Made by a program: the position numbers and the translations under genes. From Woodsholea maritima DSM 17123 (GTDB lineage Bacteria; Pseudomonadota; Alphaproteobacteria; Caulobacterales; Maricaulaceae), in contig NZ_KB908056.1 of NCBI RefSeq assembly GCF_000382325.1, positions 62,001-126,000 of the forward strand: a stretch of 64,000 nt of DNA, read 5' to 3'. Below are positions 1-8,274 of this stretch, piece after piece (within the stretch, counting starts at the first letter, position 1; the number at the start of each line of letters is the position of its first letter). The notes under the pieces were generated by a model. That model did no database searches. It was not told where the DNA came from and saw nothing but the letters and a program-made list of their open reading frames with translations.

Positions 1-745
1 TGCCTGGATCCATCTCGAAGGTCAAAGTCAGGGGGTCGGTGCTGTCGACTTGGATGCGCTGAATGCGTTGAGGCGGATTGGCGCGCAGATCGCGCAGATC
101 AATATTGGCCCCCCGCGAAAAGGTCAGCGTAACCTGATCATCGCTGACATCACTCAAGGAATAGGTCACCGCTTGCGGCCAGAAAAATTCGATCCGGGTA
201 TAATCGGGGGCCGTGCCCAGGCGATAGGTAACATCTAAAAGCGGATCACGCCGGTTTGCCGCTTCCGCAGCGCGCTGGCGCGCAGCCTCCGCCGCGCGGC
301 GCTGCGCCTCCACATAGGGCGCTGTTACCTCTGGCAAGGGGGCCATGCCGGGCATCAACAAATCCAAGATCACCAAATTATGCGAGACCTGAATGCGCGG
401 TTCGATCTGTCGATTGAGCGCTAAGCGCAACACCTCCCCGCCTTCATCAAAGCGCCCGCCGGACACCAGATCCGGGGCCGCTTCGCGGATCGCTTCAGGA
501 TCAGCGCTCATCGCATCGGAAAACCGCACCAATAACACACTGCCCGCCACGACCTCGGCCTCTGCGGTGATGTCCCCGCCCTGGGCTTCAGGATAAGCAA
601 AGGTTAGGCGCGCCGCCGCACCAATGCGCTCGACTTGAAGGGTCACCGGCGTTTGGCCATGCGCCAACGCCCCGAAAAGGGTAATCATTAGCCCCAGAAT
701 AAAGATGAGGCCCGCGCGGGCCGGTTTAGCCAGCGCTATCCTCAA
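1..745 (-). CDS. Periplasmic protein at end of fliL operon, N-terminal part (3' end outside window)
   Basis: The reading frame runs off the left edge, so only about 248 N-terminal residues are visible. I start it at TTG 745, because GGAGG lies six bases upstream and the first residues then form a signal peptide: basic start, then a hydrophobic run ending in GALAHG. The start overlaps the end of motE by 20 bases, which suggests translational coupling. The visible part has beta-rich stretches (VTLQVERIGAAARLTF and a later TRIEFFW...VTLTF stretch) separated by an Ala/Arg-rich helix of about 25 residues. Alphaproteobacterial fliL-fliM-motE operons often end in a large secreted TPR protein, and this N-terminus fits one, but the repeat part is outside the window. 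Function unknown; a role near the motor is inferred from context only. Confidence 0.6.
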   Translation of the reverse strand, partial: MRIALAKPARAGLIFILGLMITLFGALAHGQTPVTLQVERIGAAARLTFAYPEAQGGDITAEAEVVAGSVLLVRFSDAMSADPEAIREAAPDLVSGGRFDEGGEVLRLALNRQIEPRIQVSHNLVILDLLMPGMAPLPEVTAPYVEAQRRAAEAARQRAAEAANRRDPLLDVTYRLGTAPDYTRIEFFWPQAVTYSLSDVSDDQVTLTFSRGANIDLRDLRANPPQRIQRIQVDSTDPLTLTFEMDPG

Positions 746-1460
746 GGCGGGCCTCCAACTCAGCAGCGGTGTCAGGCGGGACGGAGCGCTGGGCCAGACG
801 CGCGGTCAAGGCCGCCGCAAAGCGCGGCTCCATTTCCGCCATGATCGGCGCCAGCTTATTCGTCGCCATGCGTTCAGCCACCAACAACAAAGTATGCTCA
901 TCAAGCGCGGCCAGGATGGGGGCCGACTGGCCTGGATCCATCCGGCCATAAAGATCAACGATCCTAGTGACCTCCTGCTCTCGGCGCTCATCAAGTTGGC
1001 CCAGCAAAACCTGCACTTCATCGCGCAATTCACGCAAAGCCACGACGCGCTCATCCACGCGCTGCTCGGTCGCCAACAACAGAGATTCGCGCGTATCAAG
1101 GGCCTGGGCGCGTTGATCAATTTCGCGCCGGCGCTCAGACAGGCGGCGTAAAACCTCTAGCTCAGACTGGGTAGCCCCAACACGATCGGCAAAGGGATCG
1201 CTAACCGGGCAATTGGCGAGAGGATCCGCTGAAGGTTGGGCCTCGACCGGTTGCGGGATTTCACTGACCTCAGCGCCATGGCTGTCGGCGGTTTGTGCGG
1301 GTTCGTCATGGCTCTCATCGCCATGCTGGGCCGTTTCGGCGGCCTCAGCCGGAGAAGATATTAAAGCCGTGACCCCATCCACAAGCCAAAGGGCTTTTAA
1401 TCCTAAAAGCCCCACCAACAACACGGTGATTACGGCAAGCGGTCTTACACCCGGCATCAT
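726..1460 (-). CDS. motE: MotE-family periplasmic motor chaperone (MgtE-N-like domain)
   Basis: 244 residues. An N-terminal hydrophobic anchor (about residues 9-27) is followed by an acidic linker with three histidines (about 40-60), a long charged coiled coil (about 95-165, RRLSERRREIDQRAQALD) and a C-terminal MgtE-N-like domain containing LYGRMDPGQSAPILAALDE and a MEPRFAAALTARLAQ segment. This layout matches MotE, which in Sinorhizobium is a periplasmic chaperone that stabilises MotC and its link to the stator. It lies directly after the DUF6468 gene, five bases from that gene's stop, within the fliL-fliM operon. Function in this organism is inferred from family and operon; the linker is variable and probably unstructured. 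Confidence 0.75.
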   Translation of the reverse strand: MMPGVRPLAVITVLLVGLLGLKALWLVDGVTALISSPAEAAETAQHGDESHDEPAQTADSHGAEVSEIPQPVEAQPSADPLANCPVSDPFADRVGATQSELEVLRRLSERRREIDQRAQALDTRESLLLATEQRVDERVVALRELRDEVQVLLGQLDERREQEVTRIVDLYGRMDPGQSAPILAALDEHTLLLVAERMATNKLAPIMAEMEPRFAAALTARLAQRSVPPDTAAELEARLEDSAG

Positions 1461-1466
1461 CGCCTC

Positions 1467-1880
1467 CTAGCGCATCGCCTTGAGCGCATCCAGCAAGCGC
1501 GCGCTGGCCTCATCGCCCTCGGCGCGCTCTTTAAAGTCGAGATCTTTAGGCGCAGGCCGGTCTGGACGGCGCGGTTGAGACAAACGCTCGGCCCGGCGCT
1601 CCGCCCCATCGCTTAAAAACGCCAATTCTTCAGACAAAGCCTTCGCGCGCGCCACCTCGTCTTGAAGGCTTTGGCCCTGGGTCTTCGCCGCACGATCTAG
1701 CGCCGCCAGACTGGCGCGCGCGCGATCAACGGCCGCATCCAAGTCTTCCACAGTCTGCTTAATACCGTCTTGACCGGAGCGTAGCGCTTTCAACTGGCGA
1801 TCCACGCGCCAACACATCACGATCGCAGAGATCAGAAGAAGGGCGATCAAGCCTTCAAAAATCAGCATGGCAAAACTCAT
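1467..1880 (-). CDS. DUF6468 flagellar-operon membrane protein
   Basis: 137 residues with one N-terminal membrane segment (about residues 5-25), a predicted coiled coil (about 30-75) and a polar, Arg/Pro-rich tail. The protein resembles the DUF6468 family, which occurs almost only next to fliM in alphaproteobacterial flagellar operons; no biochemical role is known to me. Its ATG overlaps the fliM stop by four bases (ATGA), so the two are almost certainly translated together. By topology the coiled coil could be either cytoplasmic or periplasmic. It may help in motor or stator assembly, but that is a guess from position. Confidence 0.65.
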   Translation of the reverse strand: MSFAMLIFEGLIALLLISAIVMCWRVDRQLKALRSGQDGIKQTVEDLDAAVDRARASLAALDRAAKTQGQSLQDEVARAKALSEELAFLSDGAERRAERLSQPRRPDRPAPKDLDFKERAEGDEASARLLDALKAMR

Positions 1881-3046
1881 GATGAAACCATCCCCAGAAC
1901 AGCGTTACGCGCCGAAGGCTGTAGCGGCGCATCCAAGCGAATTGCTACGTTGTGCCCGATTCGCCCCATTCGCCCCGTGGTTAATTTCACGCTTCCACAA
2001 CGAAGTTCAATTTCACCATCTGGCCCATTGTCCAGCATCAAGGTATCGCCCACTTTCAGCGACATGACCTCGCCCAAGGGACGCTTTAATTCATCAATAA
2101 CTGCATTGACTTGCATCTTGGTTGACCACAATTCGGTCGCCAGGTGGCTCTCCCAGATATTGTCGCGCCCAAATTTCTCGCCCATGAATTGTTGGAGCAG
2201 CATTTTGCGGATGGGTTCCAAAGTCGCATAGGGCAGCAAAAGCTCAATCCGGCCACCGCGATCTTCCATATCAATCCGCAGCTTCACCAAGATCGCCGCG
2301 TTCGCTGGCCGGGCAATCGCGGCAAAGCGCGGATTGGTCTCAACCCGATCAAGGGAGAAATCAACCTCTTTCAAGGGCGCAAAGGCTTGCTTGGCATCCC
2401 CGAGCACCACCTCGATCATCCGCTGCACGAGAGAGCGTTCGATCGTGGTATAGGGCCGACCTTCGATCCGCATCGCCGAGGTCCCGCGCCGCCCACCCAG
2501 CAACACATCCACAATCGAATAGATAAGGTTCGAATCAACCGTCAAAAGACCATAATTATCAAGCTGTTCAGCGCGAAATACCGCCAAGATTGCCGGCAGC
2601 GGGATCGAGTTGAGGTAATCACCAAAACGGATCGAGGAAATATTATCGAGCGAAACCTCAACGTTATCAGAGGTGAAGTTCCGCAAAGAGGTCGTCATCA
2701 AACGCACCAGGCGGTCGAAGACGATCTCCAACATCGGCAGGCGCTCATAAGAGACCAGCGCGGAGTTGATGATGGCACGAATACCCGAGCGCTCATTGGC
2801 ATCATCATCAGAAATGGAGAAGCCTAAAAGGCTATCAATCTCATCCTGATTGAGGATCCGCTCTGGGCCTTGGGGCCCTTGCGGGCCGGACATCCCATCA
2901 TTATCACCAACCATCGCCTCCCATTCGGAGGCGAGCGCATCCCCGCTGCCATCATCCATGCCAATGGAATCAAAGTCAGGCTGACCGCCCGCCGCAGCGG
3001 CTTCCCATTCGGCGGCTAAGGCATCCTGATCGACATCATCAGACAT
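1877..3046 (-). CDS. fliM: Flagellar switch protein FliM
   Basis: FliM is the cytoplasmic C-ring subunit that binds CheY-P and reverses motor rotation. I prefer the ATG at 3046 (389 residues), which follows an AGAGGAAA ribosome site and lies 35 bases past the fliL stop. A longer frame reaches 3103 but would overlap fliL. The protein has an acidic, Trp-containing N-terminal extension with two similar units (ALAAEWEA and ALASEWEA). Next comes the CheY-binding segment ILNQDEIDSLLGF, here near residue 65 rather than at the very N-terminus as in enterics. The CheC-like middle domain and the C-terminal SpoA domain (KVGDTLMLDNGPDGEIELRC) follow. The extension with repeated EWEA units is the unusual part. 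Confidence 0.93.
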   Translation of the reverse strand: MSDDVDQDALAAEWEAAAAGGQPDFDSIGMDDGSGDALASEWEAMVGDNDGMSGPQGPQGPERILNQDEIDSLLGFSISDDDANERSGIRAIINSALVSYERLPMLEIVFDRLVRLMTTSLRNFTSDNVEVSLDNISSIRFGDYLNSIPLPAILAVFRAEQLDNYGLLTVDSNLIYSIVDVLLGGRRGTSAMRIEGRPYTTIERSLVQRMIEVVLGDAKQAFAPLKEVDFSLDRVETNPRFAAIARPANAAILVKLRIDMEDRGGRIELLLPYATLEPIRKMLLQQFMGEKFGRDNIWESHLATELWSTKMQVNAVIDELKRPLGEVMSLKVGDTLMLDNGPDGEIELRCGSVKLTTGRMGRIGHNVAIRLDAPLQPSARNAVLGMVSS

Positions 3047-3080
3047 GATGGTTGAGATTTCCTCTTCTCTTAAGACTTCG

Positions 3081-3749
3081 TTATTGAACGAGCTGATTGA
3101 CAATCAACACTGATTCGACCCTTTGCGGGGCCAATACCAGATTGACCCGACGCAGCAATTCCAGTCGCAAACGATGCGAACCCGCTGAGCCATAAAGATC
3201 CTCAGGACGCAATTCGCGCAGGAACATCATGTATTGATCAACAACTTGCGGCATACGCTCTTCCAAAGTCGGGACCAAATCAGGGCTGGTGATTTCCAAA
3301 GACAAGGTCAGGGCCAAAATCTGCGGACGCCCATCGCCGGTATTCATATTCACCAAAATCGGCTGCATCTCATAAAAATACGGGTGATCCCCGCTGGCCC
3401 CGTGACCATCACCGCCGCCGCCATGAGCGTCATCCGATCCATGCCCACCAGAACTGGCCCCATGACTGTCCGCACTGGCACCATGACCGTCATCAGACCC
3501 ATGGCTATCCCCGCCACCGCCATGGCCATCATCGCCTTGTTCGACATGAGCGGGATCTTCATGACCGCCCTCATCCTTCTTACCACTGAAGAAGAGGAGA
3601 AAGACCGCCACACCGACCAGCAACAGGATAACAACGCCCAGACCCCCGAAGATGATCATCTTTGGGGGGCCTTTCTTTTTCGCGCCTTCCTCGCCCTCTT
3701 CACCCTCTGCGGGCGCTTCGGCTTCGGCTTCTTTCTTTTTATCGGCCAT
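3081..3749 (-). CDS. fliL: Flagellar basal body-associated protein FliL with His-rich linker
   Basis: FliL is an inner-membrane protein that surrounds or supports the stator. ATG 3749 (222 residues) has AAGGG ten bases upstream; a GTG at 3755 is too close to it. Order: acidic/Lys-rich cytoplasmic N-terminus, one membrane helix (about 33-55), a linker of about 60 residues made of Gly, Ser, Asp and ten His, then the conserved FliL domain (from PYFYEMQPILVNMN to the LVQ end). First gene of the minus-strand fliL-fliM-DUF6468-motE operon, divergent from flgF. The His/Asp-rich linker is much longer than usual and could bind divalent metal or simply span the periplasm. Confidence 0.92.
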   Translation of the reverse strand: MADKKKEAEAEAPAEGEEGEEGAKKKGPPKMIIFGGLGVVILLLVGVAVFLLFFSGKKDEGGHEDPAHVEQGDDGHGGGGDSHGSDDGHGASADSHGASSGGHGSDDAHGGGGDGHGASGDHPYFYEMQPILVNMNTGDGRPQILALTLSLEITSPDLVPTLEERMPQVVDQYMMFLRELRPEDLYGSAGSHRLRLELLRRVNLVLAPQRVESVLIVNQLVQ

Positions 3750-3836
3750 GGTCACATAACCCTTGCAGGCTCATCGCTTTAGATAAGATGAGTTAAGCGC
3801 TTTGAAGTTAACGTTTCGTTTGGACTAGTCACGAGT

Positions 3837-3854
3837 GGGCATTTTTTTCCGCCC
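3837..3854 (+). promoter_or_regulatory. Candidate FlbD enhancer (ftr-like inverted repeat) for flgF
   Basis: GGGCATTTTTTTCCGCCC lies about 107-124 bases upstream of the predicted flgF start. It resembles the GGCA...TGCC repeats found at the same distance from other sigma-54 promoters in this window. In Caulobacter, sigma-54 flagellar promoters are activated by FlbD bound at ftr sites about 100 bp upstream. Assignment is by position and resemblance only. Confidence 0.45.
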
Positions 3855-3934
3855 CGATGCGCGAGCCTTACCGTCTTTACCTAGATTCGCGAAGCCCCCT
3901 CGCGCAAGCCCTTGAAATTTATAAGCACCACATC

Positions 3935-3950
3935 TGGCACCCTCCTTGCG
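3935..3950 (+). promoter_or_regulatory. Sigma-54 promoter of flgF operon
   Basis: TGGCAC-CCTCC-TTGCG matches the sigma-54 consensus TGGCAC-N5-TTGCW except at the last base, with ten bases between the GG and GC dinucleotides. The predicted transcript starts near 3961, 61 bases before the flgF start. ATGGTTAA (3951-3958), the reverse complement of a CtrA half-site, overlaps the region just downstream. Confidence 0.85.
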
Positions 3951-4021
3951 ATGGTTAAGGCGAATTGGCCCGCGCACAACGCTCAGGCCTCGCCAACTTG
4001 GTCAAAACGACGGAGGCGAAT

Positions 4022-4762
4022 GTGGATAATGCAATGCTGATCGGGCTGTCGCGCCAGATCACCCTACGCCGGGCCATGGATATCACGGCCAATAACATTG
4101 CGAACGCCAACACGACCGGCTTTAAAGCCGAGCAAATTCTCTTGGAAGAAAACCCCTATACACCGGCGCGCCATCAAGATGGACCACGCCGCCTGCAATA
4201 TAATGATGAATGGGGTGTGGGCCGCGATTTCTCCCAAGGCCCCTTAACGCCCACGGGTCGTCCGTTGGATTTCGCGCTGGAAGGCGAAGGCTTTTTCACC
4301 ATAGAAACCGATGCCGGTGTGCGCTACACCCGTGATGGTGCCTTTACCCTCAACGCCCAAGGCGAGCTGGTCGCCAGCGATGGCGCGCGCGTCCTTGATG
4401 AAGGCGGCAGCCCGATCTTACTCGACCCCGAAGGCGGACCGATCAGCGTCACAGTGGATGGCGAGCTTGCCCAAAACAACGCTCCCATTGCCCGTCTTGG
4501 CGTTGTGACCTTTGAAGATTTGGGCGTGTTAGAAAAAGTGGGCTCGAACCGCCTACGCCTGCCTGAGGGTGAAGGCGCTGAACCTCAACCCATGACCGAT
4601 ACGAAAATTCTGCAAGGCATGACCGAAAGCTCCAATGTTCAACCCATTATGGAGCTAACGCGGATGATGGAGGTGAGCCGCGCCTACCAATCCGTCACCC
4701 GTATGATCCAACAAACAGATGAGCTTAATCGCCGCGCGATTGAGCGTCTCGGCCGCGCCTAA
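4022..4762 (+). CDS. flgF: Flagellar proximal rod protein FlgF
   Basis: FlgF forms part of the proximal rod of the basal body in the periplasm. I choose GTG 4022 (246 residues) because GGAGG sits five bases upstream and the protein then begins MDNAMLIGLSRQ, typical of Caulobacter-type FlgF. The in-frame extension to 3965 would begin only four bases after the predicted transcript start. Conserved rod-protein signatures are visible at both ends: AMDITANNIANANTTGFKAE near the N-terminus and a C-terminal VQPIMELTRMMEVSRAYQ segment. First gene of flgF-flgG-flgA-flgH, driven by the sigma-54 promoter at 3935. Confidence 0.93.
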   Translation: MDNAMLIGLSRQITLRRAMDITANNIANANTTGFKAEQILLEENPYTPARHQDGPRRLQYNDEWGVGRDFSQGPLTPTGRPLDFALEGEGFFTIETDAGVRYTRDGAFTLNAQGELVASDGARVLDEGGSPILLDPEGGPISVTVDGELAQNNAPIARLGVVTFEDLGVLEKVGSNRLRLPEGEGAEPQPMTDTKILQGMTESSNVQPIMELTRMMEVSRAYQSVTRMIQQTDELNRRAIERLGRA

Positions 4763-4786
4763 GCGGGTAAAGAGGAGTGATATAAC

Positions 4787-5572
4787 ATGAGAGCGCTCGC
4801 GACAGCCGCCACCGGGATGCACGCCCAGGAACTGAATGTGGAGGTTATCTCCCACAATCTCGCCAACATGAACACGATCAGCTTCAAGCGCCAACGCGCT
4901 GAGTTTGAAGATCTGATCTATCAAAACATGCAAAGCGCGGGGGCGAACTCCTCGGACAGTGGTACAATTGTACCCACCGGGGTTCAGGTCGGTTTGGGCG
5001 TTCAAGCGGGCTCCATCTATCGCAATTACGAACAAGGCTCGATGGAAGAAACGGGTAATAAGCTCGATCTGGGCATTTCCGGACGCGGCTTCTTCCACGT
5101 CCAGCTTCCCAACGGACAATCAGCCTATACCCGCGCGGGTAATTTCGCCGTCAGCCCCGATGGCTTATTGGTCACCCAAGACGGTTACCAGGTGATGCCC
5201 GGTATCACCATCAATAATGAAGGCCGCGAAATCGTCATCAATAAAGAAGGCCAGGTGCAGATCCTGGTCGATGGCGATCCAGCCCCACAGCTGGTGGGAC
5301 AGCTGGAATTGGTGACCTTTGTCAATGAAGGCGGCTTGACCGCGATTGGCGATAACCTGCACCTGGAAACAGCCGCCTCTGGCGCGCCGAATACTGGCAT
5401 TGGCGGTCAAATTGGTTTTGGTACAGTTCGTCAGGGCTTTATCGAGCGTTCTAACGTGGATGCGGTCACCGAAGTCACCGCCCTCATTCAAGCCCAACGC
5501 GCCTATGAAATGAACGCCCGGGTCATCTCTGCCGCCGATGAGATGATGGCCGCTTCCTCGAACCTTCGCTAA
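4787..5572 (+). CDS. flgG: Flagellar distal rod protein FlgG
   Basis: FlgG forms the distal rod of the flagellar shaft. 261 residues, the usual length. The N-terminus (ATAATGMHAQELNVEVISHN followed by LANMNT) and C-terminus (VDAVTEVTALIQAQRAYEMN) are the diagnostic rod/hook helices, and the central beta domain (GQSAYTRAGNF) is intact. It follows flgF by 24 bases with a GAGGAG-type ribosome site, and precedes flgA by ten bases, so it belongs to the same transcript. Confidence 0.95.
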   Translation: MRALATAATGMHAQELNVEVISHNLANMNTISFKRQRAEFEDLIYQNMQSAGANSSDSGTIVPTGVQVGLGVQAGSIYRNYEQGSMEETGNKLDLGISGRGFFHVQLPNGQSAYTRAGNFAVSPDGLLVTQDGYQVMPGITINNEGREIVINKEGQVQILVDGDPAPQLVGQLELVTFVNEGGLTAIGDNLHLETAASGAPNTGIGGQIGFGTVRQGFIERSNVDAVTEVTALIQAQRAYEMNARVISAADEMMAASSNLR

Positions 5573-5582
5573 GGCTAAGTAA

Positions 5583-6548
5583 ATGATACTGCGCGCTTTT
5601 GTTGTGATTTCATGCCTAACACTGGCCCCTCTGGGCAACGCCCTGGCCCAAGGCGAAGATCAAACCGTTTACAATGTGATCTTGAAAAATCGCATCGAAG
5701 CGCGCGGCGATCAGATCACACTGGGCGATGTGTTTGAAAATGCGGGCAGTGCGAGTGATGTGGTCATCGCCAGCGCCCCTGAACCGGGGCAAAGCCTATC
5801 GCTTGACCCAATCTATGTGAAAAACCAGGCCCGCCATAACAATCTGTTCTGGTCGAACCCGACGGATCTGTTGCGCATCACCGTAGAGCGCCCTTCGCGC
5901 ACCATTTCGGCCAATGACATCACGACTTTGATCAGCGAAAGCCTCTATATGGAGACCGGCGATGTCTATGAGGTGAGCCTGTCGAACCGCACCCTCACCC
6001 TTCATGCGCCCCTCGATAGTTCGGCGAGCGCTAGCCTGTCGGATCTCAGCCATGATCCCTATTCTGGCCTGTTACGCGCCACACTGACCGCCTATCCTGG
6101 CGGGCCTGAAGTTCAGGTTTCAGGACGCGCCTTTGCCACCACACAAGTCCCTGTCCTTCAACGGTCTTTAAGCCGGGGTGATATTATCTCTGCGGGGGAT
6201 ATCGACTGGGTTTCCATGCGGGTTGATCGCCTGCCCAGTAATGCCATTCGCACGGCAGAGGCCCTGATCGGACGCCAAGCTCAACGGGTGCTGCGCGAAG
6301 GGGCGCCTTTGCGAGAATTTGACATCGCCGCGCCCACCGCGATCAAGCGCGGGGAAACCATTCCTATCATGTATCAAGCCGGCGCGCTGGTTCTGATCGC
6401 CCAGGCGCGCGCCTTACAAGATGGCGTGGCGGGTGAGCGTATCCGCTTCGTCAATCTCCAATCCAATCGCACCATCGAAGCGCTGGTCACCGGACCTGGA
6501 CGCGCTGAAGTTGGCCCCTCCACCTATGCCCAAGGACGCACACTATGA
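5583..6548 (+). CDS. flgA: P-ring assembly chaperone FlgA
   Basis: FlgA is a periplasmic chaperone needed to assemble FlgI into the P-ring. 321 residues: a signal peptide (cleavage likely after ALAQ, about residue 23), a variable N-terminal half, and the conserved SAF-type C-terminal domain with VPVLQRSLSRGDIISAGDID, GRQAQRVLREGAPLRE and an LQSNRTIEALVTGPG end. At 321 residues it is longer than the roughly 220 residues of enteric FlgA, as is common in Caulobacterales. Its stop overlaps the flgH ATG by four bases. Its partner flgI is in a separate operon at 9121. Confidence 0.88.
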   Translation: MILRAFVVISCLTLAPLGNALAQGEDQTVYNVILKNRIEARGDQITLGDVFENAGSASDVVIASAPEPGQSLSLDPIYVKNQARHNNLFWSNPTDLLRITVERPSRTISANDITTLISESLYMETGDVYEVSLSNRTLTLHAPLDSSASASLSDLSHDPYSGLLRATLTAYPGGPEVQVSGRAFATTQVPVLQRSLSRGDIISAGDIDWVSMRVDRLPSNAIRTAEALIGRQAQRVLREGAPLREFDIAAPTAIKRGETIPIMYQAGALVLIAQARALQDGVAGERIRFVNLQSNRTIEALVTGPGRAEVGPSTYAQGRTL

Positions 6549-7351
6549 CCTCGTCTCGTCTTTTCCGATTAAGCCTGGGTGTAGCCGCAGCGGCACTTTT
6601 AAGTGCCTGCGCCACCACCGATCGCCTGCGTGAAGTGGGGCGCGCACCAGAGCTGTCTGAGATTGATAACAGCGCCGCCCTGTATGGTCGCCCCACACCC
6701 CAGACGGGCGATCAAGCTCAAGCCGAGCATGACCAGCTGCGCCAGCTCGCTCAATTGCGCGGAATTGCTCAGGCCCATCAAGCCGCCGCAGGGGCCAATT
6801 CACTGTGGGTCAATAATGCGCGCTCCTTCTTTGATAGTCCGCGCGCCTCACGTGTTGGCGACATTATGACGGTCAATATCGACATTGCCGACCGCGCCCA
6901 GGTCTCGAACACCACCGCGCGCTCACGCACCGGATCAAATGAAAGCCAGCTGAACAATTTCTTTGGCGGCGGTGCAGCCCTGGATCGCTTCTTCCATGAT
7001 AGCTATGATCCGGCGAGCGCTTCGGGCTTTGGCTCCTCCACCAGCTTGAATGGCACGGGCTCAGTCAACCGGACCGAAACCATTCAGCTGACCCTAGCGG
7101 CAATCGTGGTGGAAGTGCTGTGGAACGGCAATATGGTGATCCATGGCCGCCAGGAAGTGCGCGTCAATAATGAGGTGCGTGAGCTTCTCATCTCCGGTAT
7201 TGTCCGCCCGCAAGATATTGCTGCGGACAACACGATTGCCCACACGCAAATTGCCGAGGCCCGCGTGTCCTATGGTGGTCGCGGCCATATCTCTGACATG
7301 CAGCGCCCGACCATAGGACAAGAAGTTTACGATATTCTATGGCCTTTCTAG
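6545..7351 (+). CDS. flgH: Flagellar L-ring lipoprotein FlgH
   Basis: FlgH makes the outer-membrane L-ring. 268 residues. The N-terminus is a lipoprotein signal with lipobox LLSAC (Cys about residue 22). Diagnostic stretches include ARSFFDSPRASRVGDIMTVN, a mid-region rich in Asn/Gly/Ser, and the C-terminal GNMVIHGRQEVRVNNEVREL and VRPQDIA segments. Its start overlaps flgA by four bases and its end overlaps the next reading frame by 13 bases, so the four genes and possibly the fifth are one operon. Confidence 0.94.
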   Translation: MTSSRLFRLSLGVAAAALLSACATTDRLREVGRAPELSEIDNSAALYGRPTPQTGDQAQAEHDQLRQLAQLRGIAQAHQAAAGANSLWVNNARSFFDSPRASRVGDIMTVNIDIADRAQVSNTTARSRTGSNESQLNNFFGGGAALDRFFHDSYDPASASGFGSSTSLNGTGSVNRTETIQLTLAAIVVEVLWNGNMVIHGRQEVRVNNEVRELLISGIVRPQDIAADNTIAHTQIAEARVSYGGRGHISDMQRPTIGQEVYDILWPF

Positions 7352-7824
7352 CCTGGCCCGATCTCAGCGCGGCCAAACTCCTCTATAGCTATGCCTATGA
7401 TGGGCTGGACGGTAAAAAAGTCACCGTCCAGCAATTGGGCCGTGTGATTATTTTCACTTTCACCGGGCGCTATGGGCTCGATGATAGCCAGACCAATGTG
7501 CCCAAAGTCGTCGAATATGCCCGCGCACCGGGCATTGACGGCATCGTGTTTAATTTTCAGCACACGCATTTTACCCATACTTTGGCGCAATTTCGCGACC
7601 TCGCCCAAACCCTGGCGCTGGCCTATCCTGCCCATCTGCGTGTGGCCTATACAATCGGGCCTGGATCTTTGATCCATGTCCTGCAAATGACGCGGTATTT
7701 GCGCAAAGAAGGCGTCAATGTGGGTATTCGCCCCTGCATGGTCACCGCGCTGGGCTTTGTTCAGGGTCAAAGTAAAATGAGCAATAAAAAGCCCGGCAGA
7801 GCCGGGCCTAATGTTCAGTCGTAA
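7339..7824 (+). CDS. Uncharacterised small protein, possibly STAS-like, after flgH
   Basis: 161 residues, no signal peptide. The start overlaps the flgH end by 13 bases, which suggests coupling. The core alternates strands and helices (GRVIIFTFTGRYGLDDS, GIDGIVFNFQHTHFTHTL, an amphipathic helix, then HLRVAYTIGPG), a pattern like STAS/SpoIIAA-type anti-sigma antagonist folds; this is my reading of the pattern, not a domain hit. The last 13 codons run through the dksA terminator hairpin, so the real 3' end of the coding information may be poorly conserved. It could be an adaptor tied to flagellar gene control, or a modest-quality ORF; moderate confidence that it is a gene. Confidence 0.55.
   Translation: MAFLAWPDLSAAKLLYSYAYDGLDGKKVTVQQLGRVIIFTFTGRYGLDDSQTNVPKVVEYARAPGIDGIVFNFQHTHFTHTLAQFRDLAQTLALAYPAHLRVAYTIGPGSLIHVLQMTRYLRKEGVNVGIRPCMVTALGFVQGQSKMSNKKPGRAGPNVQS
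7786..7807 (-). terminator. Rho-independent terminator of dksA
   Basis: Seven-base perfect stem GCCCGGC-AGA-GCCGGGC, followed on the minus strand by TTTTT. It lies 36 bases past the dksA stop and inside the 3' end of the opposing ORF 7339-7824. Confidence 0.85.
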
Positions 7825-7842
7825 GAAGATAAAGATAATCTC

Positions 7843-8274
7843 TTAATCGTCGCGGTGGACCCGTTCAGAACGCTCATGACGCTCCTGGGCCTCAATGCTT
7901 AATGTCGCCACAGGACGTGCATCCAAACGCGCTAAGCCAATGGGCTCACCGGTTTCTTCGCAATATCCGTAGGTGTCTTCGTCAATCCGGCGTAATGCCG
8001 ATTCTATTTTCGAGATCAATTTGCGTTGGCGATCACGCGCGCGCAATTCCAAAGAGCGATCGGTCTCGGTTGAGGCCCGGTCAGCCAGATCCGGCAAAGC
8101 GCCCAAATCCTGCTGCAATGCTTCTAAGGTAGATTTGCTCTCGCGAAGGATTTCATCCTTCCACGCCAATAGCTTGCGGCGAAAGTATTCTTTCTGCCGC
8201 TCATTCATGAAGGGCTCATCGTCGTTTGGACGATAGCCTTCGGGCAGTTCGATCTCGGAATCCGACGCGCTCAT
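7843..8274 (-). CDS. dksA: RNA polymerase-binding transcription factor DksA, single-cysteine form
   Basis: DksA binds the RNA polymerase secondary channel and, with ppGpp, adjusts transcription of rRNA and stress genes. 143 residues: a long coiled coil (about 25-105) whose tip contains DLADRAS, then the C-terminal globular region YGYCEETGEPIGLARLDARP and TLSIEAQERHE. Enteric DksA has four zinc-binding cysteines here; this protein keeps only one, as many alphaproteobacterial DksA proteins do, so zinc is probably not bound. Stands alone between the flgH operon and fliX, with its own terminator. Confidence 0.9.
   Translation of the reverse strand: MSASDSEIELPEGYRPNDDEPFMNERQKEYFRRKLLAWKDEILRESKSTLEALQQDLGALPDLADRASTETDRSLELRARDRQRKLISKIESALRRIDEDTYGYCEETGEPIGLARLDARPVATLSIEAQERHERSERVHRDD

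Noticed and set aside
3792-3811. Two GTTAA units upstream of fliL as a CtrA box
   Set aside because: The spacing between TTAA elements is 11 bases, not 7, so it does not match the CtrA site.
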